Assembly: GCA_029582265.1 (NCBI GenBank)
Contig: CM055823.1
Span: 22,455,290-22,519,289, forward strand
DNA length: 64,000 nucleotides
Direction: 5' to 3'
Origin: Zoroaster sp. YZ-2022
Lineage: Eukaryota; Echinodermata; Asteroidea; Forcipulatida; Zoroasteridae
Numbering within the stretch: position 1 is the stretch's first letter; the number at the start of each line of letters is the position of its first letter. The translations under genes were made by a program, and so were the position numbers. Under the pieces are notes generated by a model. The model did not search any database and was not told where the DNA came from. It was given only the letters and a program-made list of their open reading frames with translations. Below, one piece after another: positions 33,697 to 44,800 of this stretch.

Positions 33697-36600
33697 TTTG
33701 GGGTATTTGGGGTATTTGTGAGAGATAGTACCTCTGATTTACTGTCAGTCACATGCATGCGTGTCTGATATGCTTGGATAGTAAGCTTGGATAGTAAGCC
33801 TTGGTTCTCCACAAATACCCAAGTCTCACATAATGGCTCCAAGAAGTGGTAGTACACGCCACGGCCATACCCCGGTACACTGATTTGACTGTCAGACTAA
33901 AGTATGTGAGGCGAGCATCACCCTACAGCTGGATGATGTGAGGGATCGTCAACCCTTTAAAGAAATTGTACGAAGTCCTTAGCAGCAGAAGAGGCAGAAG
34001 ATCACGGCATAGTGACAATGGCTTTGAAGGTGCATAGGCATGGTGAAGTGGCTCACAGGGCACAGTTATTGACGCCAAAGTAACTTGTGGCAAGTCATAT
34101 GCAGAAGAGATGGGGCCTCACTGCATTATTATTCCCCATAGTCAACCATGGATCTCAAAAATAGTATGTGAACGATTGATGGAGGAGTTGGGACCCCTGC
34201 AACGAATCCAGATATGAATTACAGGGAAGAAGCACCTAACCTAGTGACTAGTAAATCAGCAGATGGCGAGTCCGGCTTAAACCCTAATGGGAGGCTCTAC
34301 TCTGACGGCGCTGTTTTGAAGACCCGGGATAGGTGCTTACGTTTTGGTACTTGGAATGTGAGGACATTGCATCAATCTGGAAAGCTGGATAATGCTTTGC
34401 AAGAAATGAAAGCATTGGAACTGGACATTCTGGGGATCGCAGAATGTAGATGGACAAACAGTGGAAAAATTGTCAAGGATGATTTTACATTTATATTTTC
34501 AGGAGGCCAAACACACAGGCACGGAGTTGGTCTCATAATGAAGAATAGCATTGCCAAATCACTTTCTGGATTCTGGCCTGTATCAGACAGAATTATAATT
34601 GCAAAACTGATTTCAGAACCATTCAATATATTTTTGATACAAGTGTATGCACCAACACAGGAACACGAGGATGAAGTAGTGGAAAGGTTTTACGCAGAGG
34701 TCGAAAGTTGTTTGCAGTATGCAAAGTCTGACGACATTGTATGCATTATGGGAGACTTCAATGCAAGAGTTGGCTCAGGAGAACTAGGAAAAGCTGTCGG
34801 AAAATATGGTTTAGGTAGCAGGGATGAAAGAGGTGAAAGACTTATACAATTCTGTCTTAAGAACAATCTTACTGTCACTAACACATGGTTTAATCATCAC
34901 CCAAGGCGACTTTATACTTGGATAAAGCCTGGGGATACCGGTCGTAGTCAGATTGACTTCATCCTGATGAAACAAAGATTCAGAAATACAGTAAAGAATG
35001 TTAAAACTTATCCGGGGGCGGATATATATTCTGATCACAACCCGGTAATCATGAAAATCGCAATCAAGTTAAAAATACCAGCCAAAAAGAAAAGTCAAAG
35101 GAAGAGTATGTTTGATTTGGAAATGTTAAAATCTGAAAGGACAAAAATAGAGTACAACATAGAGATAGCAAATAGATTTGAAGTGTTCAATGAAAATGAG
35201 CCTGTGCAGTCTATAGTGAATGAAGAGGTTGTGGTGGAAAGTAAGTGGCAGGAATTAAAAGATTGCATTAACTCATCTTTGAAGGCAGTTCTTCCGAAAT
35301 TGATCAAAACAAAATCTTCAGTCTGGATGACAGACGAAATTCTGAACATGATGGAGAAAAGAAAGAAGGCAGCGCATTCGGATAGGTCTGAATACAAAAG
35401 GCTTCACAGAAAGATCACAGGAGCATGTAGAAAGGCTAAAGATGAATGGCTCAAAAAACAATGCAAGGAAATAGAACAGTTGGAGAAAGATTTTGAAGTG
35501 AAGAAGATGCACAAGAAAGTAAGAGAAATGACGGGCAATAGCAAAAAGAAAGAGGATGGATGCATACGGGATAAAGATGGAAATGTTCTATTCGATAAAG
35601 AGGACGTTCTGGAAAGATGGGCTAAATATGTGGAAGAGTTATATGAAGATGAAAGAGGAGAGATTCCAAAGATTGAGCCAGATGTTGGGGAGGAAATTAT
35701 GCAAGAGGAGGTTGAGAAAGCAATCAAAGGGATGAAAGATGGGAAAGCTGCTGGGCCAGATGAAATACCAGTAGAAGCACTTAGAGCGTTGGATGACGTA
35801 AACATCAAACACTTGACTAACCTCTGCAACAGAATATATTTCAGTGGTTACATTCCTGTAGAAATGAGGAAATCCATCTTCATTCCTATAGCGAAAAAGA
35901 TCAAAGCAGAAAATTGTACAGATTATCGAACCATCAGCTTAATGAGCCAAGTAACAAAACTGATTCTTAAAATCATACAACAACGAATCTCTATCAGGGT
36001 CGAAGCAGAAATAAGTAGATTCCAGAGTGGTTTCAGGAAAGGCACCGGAACAAGAGAAGGAATATTTCACCTGAGGATCATCTGCGAACGGGCTTTGCAA
36101 GTTAATAGGGAGGTGTTTGCATGTTTCATTGATTACAGTAAAGCATTTGACTGTGTTAAACATGATCATTTAATTCACATTTTGAAGGAGATTGGTGTGG
36201 ATAACAGGGATTTAAAGATTATTGCTGGTTTGTATTGGCAACAAAGTGGAAGCGTCAGAACAGAGCATGGATTATCCAGTGAGTTTCAAATTAAGAGGGG
36301 AGTCAGACAGGGCTGTGTGCTATCACCTAGCTTATTCAATTTGTATGTGGAGCGCATTTTCAAGGCTGTTGAGGATAAGAAGGGAATCATAGTTGGAGGG
36401 ATAAATATTAATAATCTACGTTACGCAGATGATACGGTTCTCATTTCTGACAGTGAACATAATGTACAAGTCTTATTAAATGCTGTTAACGAAGAAGGTG
36501 AAAAATGGGGAATGAAGATAAATGTGACCAAAACAAAAGCGATGGTAATCCATAAGAGAGAGGTAGCGCCAAACATCAATGTAAGACTAAATGGGAATAC

Positions 36601-37206
36601 ATTGCAACAGGTGTCAAGCATTGTTTACCTAGGTCACCTAATTACAGAAGATGGTAGGTGTGAGAAGGAGATCCTGAGGAGAATAGGGATAGCAAGGGTT
36701 GCATTTGAGAAAATGGCAAATGTTCTCACTTCACGAAGTATCCATATTACAACAAGGTTGAAGCTGGCACAATGTTACATCTGGTCCACACTACTCTATT
36801 CTTCTGAAACATGGACACTTGGTACAAATATAATTAACAGAATAAATGCTTTTGAGATGTGGGTATACAGACGCATCTTAAAAATCTCATGGAGAGACAG
36901 AACCACAAACACTGAAGTCTTAAGAAGAATGAGAACAGAAAGGTCACTTATGAATAACATCAAGAAAAGGAAAATGGAGTATTTCGGTCACATAATAAGA
37001 AAAGGAGCTTTGCAACGAGAAATTATGGATGGAAAGATAGATGGTAAAAGAGGAAGAGGTAGACCAAGACAAAGTTGGACAAGTAACATCAAGATGTGGA
37101 CAGGAATGGAGTACAGGGAGTGTGTGAGGACGGCGCAGGAGAGAAAGGAGTGGAGATCTGTGGTAGTCAAACTGCTGCGAGCAGAGGACACCAACAGTTA
37201 GTTAGT
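33697..37206 (+). mobile_element. Full-length RTE-type LINE in left arm of P
   Basis: The insertion is delimited by comparison with foldback Q and the rest of P: TAGCCATTGTAGTA at 33696 continues as CACTAGGTATCAC after 37211. TAGTA is duplicated at both ends. There is a ~520-bp leader, one long ORF, and a very short 3' end of TTAG repeats directly after the stop, as in RTE-clade elements. Confidence 0.9.
34214..37201 (+). CDS. RTE-clade LINE polyprotein (endonuclease-reverse transcriptase)
   Basis: An uninterrupted frame of 995 codons. The N-terminal AP endonuclease holds RFGTWNVRTL (about 42-51), ILGIAECRW, IMGDFNARVG (about 176-185), SQIDFILM and YSDHNPVIMKI (about 271). After a Lys-rich linker the RT follows: KAAGPDEIPVEAL, YRTISLMS, CFIDYSKAFDCV (motif A, about 635), GVRQGCVLSP (motif B) and LRYADDTVL (motif C, about 735). 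The C-terminal region includes YFGHIIRKG and RGRGRPRQSW. RTE elements encode this single protein, which nicks target DNA and copies element RNA. All catalytic motifs look intact, so the copy may be young. The first Met is plausible; a slightly different start cannot be excluded. Confidence 0.93.
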   Translation: MNYREEAPNLVTSKSADGESGLNPNGRLYSDGAVLKTRDRCLRFGTWNVRTLHQSGKLDNALQEMKALELDILGIAECRWTNSGKIVKDDFTFIFSGGQTHRHGVGLIMKNSIAKSLSGFWPVSDRIIIAKLISEPFNIFLIQVYAPTQEHEDEVVERFYAEVESCLQYAKSDDIVCIMGDFNARVGSGELGKAVGKYGLGSRDERGERLIQFCLKNNLTVTNTWFNHHPRRLYTWIKPGDTGRSQIDFILMKQRFRNTVKNVKTYPGADIYSDHNPVIMKIAIKLKIPAKKKSQRKSMFDLEMLKSERTKIEYNIEIANRFEVFNENEPVQSIVNEEVVVESKWQELKDCINSSLKAVLPKLIKTKSSVWMTDEILNMMEKRKKAAHSDRSEYKRLHRKITGACRKAKDEWLKKQCKEIEQLEKDFEVKKMHKKVREMTGNSKKKEDGCIRDKDGNVLFDKEDVLERWAKYVEELYEDERGEIPKIEPDVGEEIMQEEVEKAIKGMKDGKAAGPDEIPVEALRALDDVNIKHLTNLCNRIYFSGYIPVEMRKSIFIPIAKKIKAENCTDYRTISLMSQVTKLILKIIQQRISIRVEAEISRFQSGFRKGTGTREGIFHLRIICERALQVNREVFACFIDYSKAFDCVKHDHLIHILKEIGVDNRDLKIIAGLYWQQSGSVRTEHGLSSEFQIKRGVRQGCVLSPSLFNLYVERIFKAVEDKKGIIVGGININNLRYADDTVLISDSEHNVQVLLNAVNEEGEKWGMKINVTKTKAMVIHKREVAPNINVRLNGNTLQQVSSIVYLGHLITEDGRCEKEILRRIGIARVAFEKMANVLTSRSIHITTRLKLAQCYIWSTLLYSSETWTLGTNIINRINAFEMWVYRRILKISWRDRTTNTEVLRRMRTERSLMNNIKKRKMEYFGHIIRKGALQREIMDGKIDGKRGRGRPRQSWTSNIKMWTGMEYRECVRTAQERKEWRSVVVKLLRAEDTNS

Positions 37207-38290
37207 TAGTACACTAGGTATCACTATGGGGATAAAGTATCATTAAGTTTTACTTCACAAGGTCTCTGGAGCTTATTGTTTACGCCCATATCATGTCAAA
37301 TTCAGCCGGGAATTCTTATCATTTGGGATGGGAGGGGATTACACAAACCTCCATTACTCTGGTATGCTTTGACTTACAATAATAAAACTTGACACATTAA
37401 ATGTTAATGTATATGTCGACAGGATGACGTCATTGATTGCCATAGAAACTACCTCTACAGGGTGCTGTATTTGGATGAAGATTATGCGTAAATGAATAAA
37501 ATGGTTAAAGGTATTTCTTATTTATAGCCATTGTAGTACACTATATGGATTATGTATCATTAAGTTTTAACTGGATATGATATGTTAACTCTAGTGTAAG
37601 AAAAACAAAGGATAAATTTGAAAATGTTGGGTTACGTTGTCTCTGGAGATCAATGTTAAAGCCCCTATCAGCCCCTTGTTCAGCCAAGAATCTTTATCAT
37701 ATGGGGTGGGAGGGATTAAACAAACCTCTATTACTCCGTCATGCTTTGACTTACATTCATAAAATTTGGTTCATGTAGATGTTGTCAAGATGACATAATT
37801 GGTTTTGATGGAAACCTCTTTTGAGTTGTACTACATGTTCTGGTTTATTGCTAACCAAGTCCTTGTCTGTAAGAAGAAGCTTACTGTTTGAGATGGCGAG
37901 TCCACCTTTACAAGGAAGCTGCATCCACCTTTTGAAGGAAGCATCATTACAGACCCAGGTTGTATGTGAGCACCAAATCAATATGTTGGAGTTATGAAAC
38001 CTTCTGAAAGACTGTGCATAGGGGTATTGTTCCAGCTCCTGTCCACCACAGGAGTATGTTTGCTACTGCACCAAACACAAGAGCAGAGTTCAGCAGAAAT
38101 GTAAACAATTCTATATTGAAAGTGCATAGGATGGCACTGGTTTTCATAGTTATGACCATACAGCACAAGCTGGACAAAAACCAGGACAAACCGGCACTGG
38201 CCGGCACAGGCCGGCGAAAACTAATGAAGGTGAACAAACTAATGAAGTAATCCGTTGGTAACACCTACATGTATGGACAAAAAGTATTAA

Positions 38291-38984
38291 AGGGGGACTG
38301 ACATCCTTTATTGTGTGTGTACTTAAGGCGTTTTGTAATAAAATATTGTTTTTGAGACCCACCTGTGTCTATTTAATCATTGATTTCTGAGTACAAGTAT
38401 TTTAAAACAATGTTTGAAGTGTTTGGGGGAGGCAACCCCGCCCATGGTGGAAGCTTCATTTGCATAAGATATGTGACGTAAGGTCGGGAAGATCCGATGT
38501 GTACATGATGTACATGTACATGTACATACAAACGTTTCACACACGTAGCGTCGATTTCATTTCTTCCGTGATTTTTGTTTCCGGAACTAATAAAATGCCG
38601 GGAAGATGTGTTTCTGCAGGATGCAACAACACCACCAAAGACGGTGTTAGCCTTCATCTGTTCCCAAGTGACCCAAAAATCGCCGTATTTGGACGAGCAA
38701 AGTTCGACTGACAAGAGTAAAGTGGTCAGGTCCATCGGCTCACATAGTTTTGTGCAGCGATCATTTTGAGCCGAGTTTTGAGCCGAATTTCTCTTCCCGA
38801 CATGACGTCACGAACAGCTCCTCCGTGCAGGGCGTAAAAGTGGGGGGCATTTTTACAATGGTAAAATAACACTCTCAAAAACAATAAAAATACAAAACAA
38901 AATTTTTATTGATCTTTTACTGATATAAAAGAATAAAACGATCACATATTTAACTGTTTGATTTAAATCCACGTCAGTCCCCCT
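38291..38984. mobile_element. 694-bp TTAA-flanked element with THAP relic
   Basis: The ends AGGGGGACTGACATCC and GGATTTAAA...CACGTCAGTCCCCCT are inverted (AGGGGGACTGACRT), with TTAA at 38287-38290 and 38985-38988. It sits at the centre of foldback P. The interior carries the start of a THAP-domain frame, which points to a Kolobok-like origin (TTAA target and THAP are both known from that superfamily). A single similar end (TTAAAGGGGGACTG) occurs near 62339. Confidence 0.82.
38595..38711 (+). pseudogene. THAP-domain fragment
   Basis: From the ATG at 38595 the frame reads MPGRCVSAGCNN followed by GVSLHLFPSDPK, the N-terminal half of a THAP zinc finger (C-x4-C pair and the LHxFP block). It then runs into FGRAKFD and a stop. 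The later Cys-His pair and any transposase catalytic domain are missing, so this is a remnant within a non-autonomous element. An upstream in-frame Met exists at 38460, but the THAP family normally begins with this Met. Confidence 0.7.
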
Positions 38985-40160
38985 TTAAGGCTCAGGACTT
39001 TTCAAAACTCATCCAAAGGGATATGGTTCTCCCCAGAGTGCCTTTGTACCGTCATTGTGTTGTATGGCAAGAACTACATGTAGGAGTGCCAATGTTATCC
39101 TACACACTTTCAATATAGGTTTTTGTGTACATTTTTGCTGAATTCTGCTCTTATGTGTGGTGCAGTAGCAAACATACTCCTGTGGTGGACAGGAGCCTGA
39201 ACAATACCCTGCACACAGTAACCGGGTGCCTTCGACTCACCCCTAGAATAAGTACCCAGCCTACACAGCCTCGCAGGAAAGCAGTGAATCAAGCTGACTA
39301 ATCAAGGTGATGAATTGTGCACATCTGTAGGCAAAGTCTGTGGATAAAAAGCATTCATGTTTGGAGAGAACCCTTTCAAGCAGGTTGATTATTTCCTATG
39401 CCCAAAAACAGGCCGGAGTGACCATTGGATAAATAACCCTTCCCGAAAATAAAACGTGTGCCACTGAGTTTGGATAGCAGATGAATTGCTGACAGGCAGA
39501 TGCCTTGGCTCATAATTCACAGCAGTCCCCATGTTAGGGGAAGCCACATTTCGGAACAAGTGCCAACACTGTCTGACTTTGTGAAGTTAATGTATCCTTT
39601 CAGGAAGTTTCATATTGCTTTGGTGCTCCCATTCAGCCTGGAATGAGGCTTCCTTGTAAAGGTGGACTCACCATCCCAAACAGGAAGCTCTTCTTGCAGA
39701 CAAATACCTAATGAGAGATGAACCAGAAGATGTAGTACAACATAGAAGTTTCCATGGAAACCAATGATATCATCTTGACAACATATACATGAACAGTACA
39801 TGTGCCAAATGTTATGAATGTAAATCAAAGCATGCCGGAGTAATGGAGGTTTGTTTAAAAATCCTTCCCACCCCATGTGCTAAGGATTATTGGCTCAACA
39901 AGGACCCGATAGGGGCTTTAACACTGATCTCCAGAGACAACTTAATTCAAGATTTTCAAATTTATCCTTTTTTCTTACACTAGAGTTGACATATCATATC
40001 CAGTTCAAAATTAATGATACATTGTCCCTATAGAGTACTACAATGGTTAAAAATAAGAAATATATTAACCATTTATTCATTTGCGCATAATATTTATCAA
40101 AATACAGCGCCCTCTAGAGGTAGTTTCTATGGCAACCAATGATGTTATTCTGACGATATA

Positions 40161-40605
40161 TGACATAAAACACAATAAAGGGGGCCACTTTGTATCCGTC
40201 ACGTTAGCAGTTTTTCCAATGGTTGTTATTTATTTGTAAGTACCCGAAACCGACCAAAAAGTGTTTCAACATGTGAATGTACATGCAGGCTTATACTAGA
40301 ACTAATTTGAGTTGATTTATTTATTTAGTTATTTTTTTAATTATTTTTTTTACCCTCAAATATCCATAAAAATTGGACGGAAAAAGTTACCTCACTTTTC
40401 CGTCCATTTGTTGATGGAAATTTTAGGCTAATTAAAAAAATAATAGTAATAATCAACTCAAATTATCTTTAGGATAAGCATGCATGTCTATTCAAATGTT
40501 GAAATTCTTTTTGGGTGGTTTCAGATATTTAAAAAAATTACAACCATAAGAAAAACTGCTAACGTGACGGTAGGAAAGTGGCCCCCTTTATTGTGTTTTA
40601 TGTCA
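40161..40605. mobile_element. 445-bp MITE with ~45-bp TIRs, TATA duplication
   Basis: TGACATAAAACACAATAAAG at 40161 is mirrored at 40586-40605, and the match continues through GGGGCCACTT and GTCACGTTAGCAGTTTTT with few changes. TATA borders both ends. The central part contains a second small hairpin (GGACGGAAAAAG/CTTTTCCGTCC type). Located in the right arm of foldback P. Confidence 0.82.
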
Positions 40606-41522
40606 TATACATTAACATTTAATGTGTCAAGTTTTATTAATGTAAGTAAACGAATGCCGGAGTAATGGAGGTTTGTGTAATGCCCTCCCACCCCAAATGC
40701 TAAGGATTCCCGGCTGAATTTGACATGATAGGGGCTAAACAATGAGGTCCAGAGACCCCTTAACAAAATATTTTCAAATTTATCTTTCGTTTGACATTTG
40801 ACACATCCTTGTGAAGTAAAACTTAATGATACTTTATCCCCATAGTGATACCTAGTGTACTACAATGGCTAAAAATAATAAATAATTGTATCCATTAATT
40901 CATGTGCGCATAATATGCATCCAAGTACAACGCCCTCTAGAGGTAGTTTCCATGACAACCAATGATATTATCTTGACGACATGTGAATGAAAAAGGTGCC
41001 CACAGAGACAGAAAATCCAAAAAACTTCTAAGTTAACACATTTTTGTGGTTACATTAGACTAAGACAAATCCATTTAAGGCATAAATTAATTAATTTTTT
41101 GTTCTTGGTGGCAACAATAAAAACTAAATTATTTATAATGAGATATTTTTCTGAAAATCCCAATAATTAAAATATGCATAATATACGTGCAATTATAGCA
41201 CCCTCTACCGGTCGTTTTCACGAGAACCGATGACGCCATCATGACGACATATGACCGAACATTAATTGTGCCAAGTTACTTGACAATAGGTGAAGGTATG
41301 ATGGAGTAATGGCGAGATGTTTGATCTTCTTCCACCCCTAGTGCTTAGAATTATCAGCATAAGCTCATTATACGGGTAAAAAATAGTGGGCCAGAACAGA
41401 TAGTGCAACCCAAAATCTTTTTTCGTGTTTAGGACATCCAACGGAACAACAAAATATCGGTGGTGGTGGGTTATGGGGGGAGGGTGAGTGCACGGTAGAC
41501 CCCTCCAGCCCACAGACTATAT

Positions 41523-42660
41523 AAAATGTTATGTTATGGGCGATTTCAACATGAAATTTTTAAGCTGTGAAATTAAAAACGATGTTAAACATTTTAGTGA
41601 TAAGTTTGCAAATTAATTTTATCCAGTTATAAATAAACCAGAAAAACCAAAATAACGAGTGAATGTGCCACGATAATATAATAACAAATGATCTCTCACA
41701 AATTCAGGTATTTTAATCACAAATATGAGTGATGATTTGCCAGTTTTTGTAGCTTTGAGGAAATGCAATGTCAACTCACAAGGAAACCAACCTACTGTGA
41801 AGCGTGATTATTCTTATTCTAATATTCACCATTTTATTAGAAATATAAATGAAACTCAGTGGAATTTTTTAAAACACATATTAATGACATTTACAATGTG
41901 TTTCTTCTTGATAAAGTTTTTAATCTTTATACGTTTTCCATTGCTCGAAGTAAAATCACGTATCAACAAATCAAAATCACCTGGTTAAGTGAGGGATTGT
42001 ACACATCGATTCTAAGAAAAACTATTTGTATAAAAAGTATCTCAAGCATCCTATACAACTAAACAAAACGAAGTACATAGGAAATGCCCAAAAATATATA
42101 TTTGACTAGTAAATTTAATTATTGTAAAAATGACATAAAAAGTACTTGTAAACTTATTAATTTAATTTTATCGAAACACAAGTCTAAATTAAACCCAAAA
42201 TATATTAACTACAGAGGAGTCAAAATAGACAAGGACAGTGATATTGCTAATTCGCACAACAATTTCTTTGTTAATATTGGGAACAACAAAGCTGCCAAGC
42301 TTCCACCGTCCATTAATTCATTTCAGTCTTTTCATTAAGGGATGCTCACATTCATTCTTTTCAACTCCTATTACTGAAGAGGAAATTATTAATGTTGTTT
42401 CTAAATTCAAATCTGGAAAGGCTCCTGGCTATGATGAGATTAGCTTTTCTGTTTTAAAACAAGCTAAGTATGCTTTAGCCAAACCACTGGCTTTACTTTT
42501 TAATAAGTCACTATGTTCAGTGGTTTTCCAAGATGAGTTGAAACTAGGTAAGGTTATATACCCATACACAAAGGTTGTAGTGTTAATGAAGTAAATAATT
42601 ATAGACTAAAAACCATACTACCGATTTTATCAAAAGTTTGTAACAAACAAAATTACAGAA
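41523..42660 (+). pseudogene. LINE D: endonuclease end, linker and RT start
   Basis: After foldback P the coding resumes with VMGDFNMKFLSCEIKNDV (41530), then blocks resembling the TNDL and SDDLPVFVAL end of the endonuclease (about 41690-41755). A linker follows (42084-42338, INYRGVKIDKDSDIANSHNN), then RT start ITEEEIINVVSKFKSGKAPG (about 42373), KPLALLFNKSL and NNYRLKTILPILSKV (42594). The segment stops at FEKYK where an (AAAT)n tract begins. At least three frame changes are present. Confidence 0.78.
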
Positions 42661-42674
42661 GCCTTTGAAAAATA

Positions 42675-42675
<1 letters not shown>

Positions 42676-42769
<94 letters not shown>

Positions 42770-42772
42770 ATA
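42676..42772. repeat. (AAAT)n microsatellite, left of LINE A2
   Basis: About 24 AAAT units between the LINE D RT fragment and the A2 LINE. A shorter tract of the same unit (44359-44388) borders A2 on its other side. Confidence 0.95.
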
Positions 42773-44358
42773 CTTTTTAAACTTTTTTCAAGGAAAACTT
42801 TAGAGCATAGTATGTACAGGGATAAAAGAATTATAAATAAATCAGTACAATAATTGAAACATTAACAAGTAAACTTACAGCTACAGTCAATTAATTTATA
42901 TGGTAAAAATTAACTTGACAGAGCAAACAGCGGGTATCAGTAAAATTAAGCGGGGAAGGGGAGGACTCAGGGAAGGGAAGGAAGGGGAAGGAGGAGTGGG
43001 GCCCACTGGTGTCTGGACGTGGGCACCTCGTGCCCACTGCCTGTAGGCCCCTGTTGGGAAATGGTCAGGCCACCTGGGTGGGCGGTGAAAAGACACCACG
43101 TCCCGCCGAGGAGGGGCGGCGACTACCCACGCCTCGGTGACCTGGGGAGGGAGGGAAACATTTAATTAATACAGAATTAAATCAACCAGGTTATTTTGTT
43201 ATTTTGCATAGTAAAGAGAGTATCATTGATGGACCATTTTAGGAGGAATTTGTTGAGAGAGTTGGTGAAGATATAATTGTGCTCGAGAATGACTTTTGTT
43301 TTTAATCGGTGGGTCCATACTACAAGGGGGGAGTAGAAATTAGTGGTTCGGTAAAGCCAGTAGATGACGTTTTTAAGACTTATTATTAGGAAATTTGCCA
43401 GGCACACGGTCTCCCTGCTTCGACCCCGGGCGTGATGAATCAAGGCCCAGTAAAAGTAAAAGTTCAGCTTGATATCAGGAAGAAGGTGCGAAAGTAGCTT
43501 GTGCAGAAGGTTGAGGGCGGGCTGAATGGATGGACAGATGATGAAGAGGTGATGGATCGTGCCTCTCTCGCCGCACCAGCCGCAGGATGATGGGATGGCA
43601 GGATTCAGGTGATGAAGGACGGTAAGAGACGGCAGGATGTCATGGAAGAGTTTGAACTGGACATCTCCCTCCTTCTTGGAAGTTGGCAGCTGGTAGATTG
43701 CTTTCCATGGGATGTTGTGTGAAGGAGGGAGGAAACCAAGTTCGTGCCAGTGTGTAGATGAAAAAGAAGAGAGCTCGTTGACGTGGTAATTAAACTTTCC
43801 ATATATAGATTTGGAGGTTGCAGTGAGGCCGTTCGTATTACCGTCCAGGAAGATTTGGCCGGGTGATTCAGGGCGAGAGGCGATGGTGGAGAAGTGAGGT
43901 AAGTCCTGAAGAAGTCCGGTGTTGTCGAAGAGAGACGGAAAGGGTGTGGAGATGGCATGGTGCAGGCGAGAGAGTTCATTATGTAGAATACGAAGTGAAG
44001 GGAGACGGAGACTCGAGGTTGGAAAGTGAAGATCCTCAGCATTCAGCCAGGTGCCGGTGTTCAGGTTGATGAGGTTTCTGACGAGCTTGACTCCCCCCGC
44101 GAGGAGTCGAGCAGAGAGAACCGAGTGCCCGGGCAAGTCACGGATAAAAGGAGGGTAGATTAGGGGGAGATTTATAACATGGTTGATTGATTTGGCGGGT
44201 GTTTCTACTCGAGCTCCGAGTGTCATCCAAGCACGCAGGACCTCACTGTAGAAAACAGGCAGACTGGTGAGATATTTGGAGTCGATATCAGTAAGAAAGA
44301 TTTGGTAATCAAGATTCAAGTGTTTGTATTGTCGAAGAAAGTAATCCATAAGACAGAA
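42773..44358 (-). mobile_element. Tx1/L1-like LINE A2, 5'-truncated, flanked by (AAAT)n
   Basis: Contains only the C-terminal ORF2 domain and a 3' region that is GC-rich (42930-43160) and then AT-rich. It lies between two (AAAT)n tracts inside LINE D, interrupting the RT of that element. The protein resembles the C-terminal part of LINE A (161-1204). Confidence 0.8.
43177..44349 (-). pseudogene. C-terminal ORF2 domain of LINE A2
   Basis: An open frame of 390 codons, longer than but collinear with the frame at 161-1204. It carries TSKKEGDVQFKLFHDILPSL, HHLNPAIPSSC and the knuckle CGWCGERGTIHHLFIIC (C-x2-C-x6-H-x5-C), then FYWALIHHARGRSRETVCLA, ending in TWLI. There is no RT or endonuclease upstream: the frame begins right at the (AAAT)n tract, so the element was truncated during insertion. 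The intact frame and knuckle suggest it is younger than LINE A. Confidence 0.8.
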
Positions 44359-44388
44359 TAAATAAATAAATAAATAAATAAATAAAAT
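44359..44388. repeat. (AAAT)n microsatellite, right of LINE A2
   Basis: About seven AAAT units directly before the resumed LINE D coding sequence (KIYVGIFLDL). Confidence 0.9.
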
Positions 44389-44800
44389 CTATGTCGGTAT
44401 TTTTCTGGACCTGCCCAAGGCCTTTGACACTTTTAATCATGAAAGTATTCTAAAAAATAAAAAATAAATAATAAAAAATAAATACTGTGGATTTCTTGAA
44501 TTGGCCTTGGACTGGTTCAGGAGTTATCTGACAGAACAATGTGTGTGTTATAATTCTAGTAATTCATCTAAACAACCAACTTCATGCGGCGTTCCCCAAG
44601 GATCTATCCTAGGGCCATTATTGTTTATTTTATGCATTCATGATATATGTACTACATCTAATGTAACGTATTTCTTTCTGTCTTTTTGCTGATGATACTA
44701 GCTTACTAATTAGCCATAACAACTTGCGACGCATTAAATTTGATTTTGTTTATTCACTTTTTAAATTAAATTGCGGCCATTATAGGATTGGATCGCATTC
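44389..44800 (+). pseudogene. LINE D: RT motifs A to C
   Basis: Frames read IYVGIFLDLPKAFDTFNHES (motif A), [31 protein letters not shown] (motif B) and, after a frame change near 44690, ADDTSLLI (motif C). About 40 residues expected between the previous fragment and motif A are missing, replaced by the (AAAT)n tracts and A2. The 3' part of the element after motif C is lost or unrecognisable. Confidence 0.82.

Larger units (their letters stand above)
32792..41519. mobile_element. Giant foldback element P, long inverted arms, no own ORF
   Basis: The left end TAGTCTGTGGGCTGGAGGGG and the right end (its complement, to 41519) start long inverted arms that can be followed inward to near 38200 and 39080. 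Each arm contains about four diverged tandem subunits of roughly 350 bp, each with a CATGCTTTGACYTACAT-like phrase and a CTCTAGAGGGCGCTGTA-like phrase. The flank TAT occurs on both sides. Inserted within it are a hAT-type MITE, an RTE LINE, a TTAA element and a TATA-flanked MITE. Without these the element is about 3.9 kb with ~1.9-kb arms. A second member is at 58625-61546. No transposase is recognisable. Confidence 0.8.
32070..44800 (+). mobile_element. CR1-like LINE D, split by two later insertions
   Basis: The + strand pieces in order are: endonuclease start (32440-32791), foldback P, endonuclease remainder (41523-41760), linker and RT N terminus (41840-42660), Tx1-like fragment A2, and RT motifs A-C (44390-44760). 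The breaks fall inside the endonuclease (before GDFN) and inside the RT (before motif A). Frameshifts are frequent and it is inactive. Its own 5' limit is uncertain. Confidence 0.8.

Noticed and set aside
34372..37194. Minus-strand frames opposite the RTE polyprotein
   Set aside because: They are shadows of the 995-codon frame.
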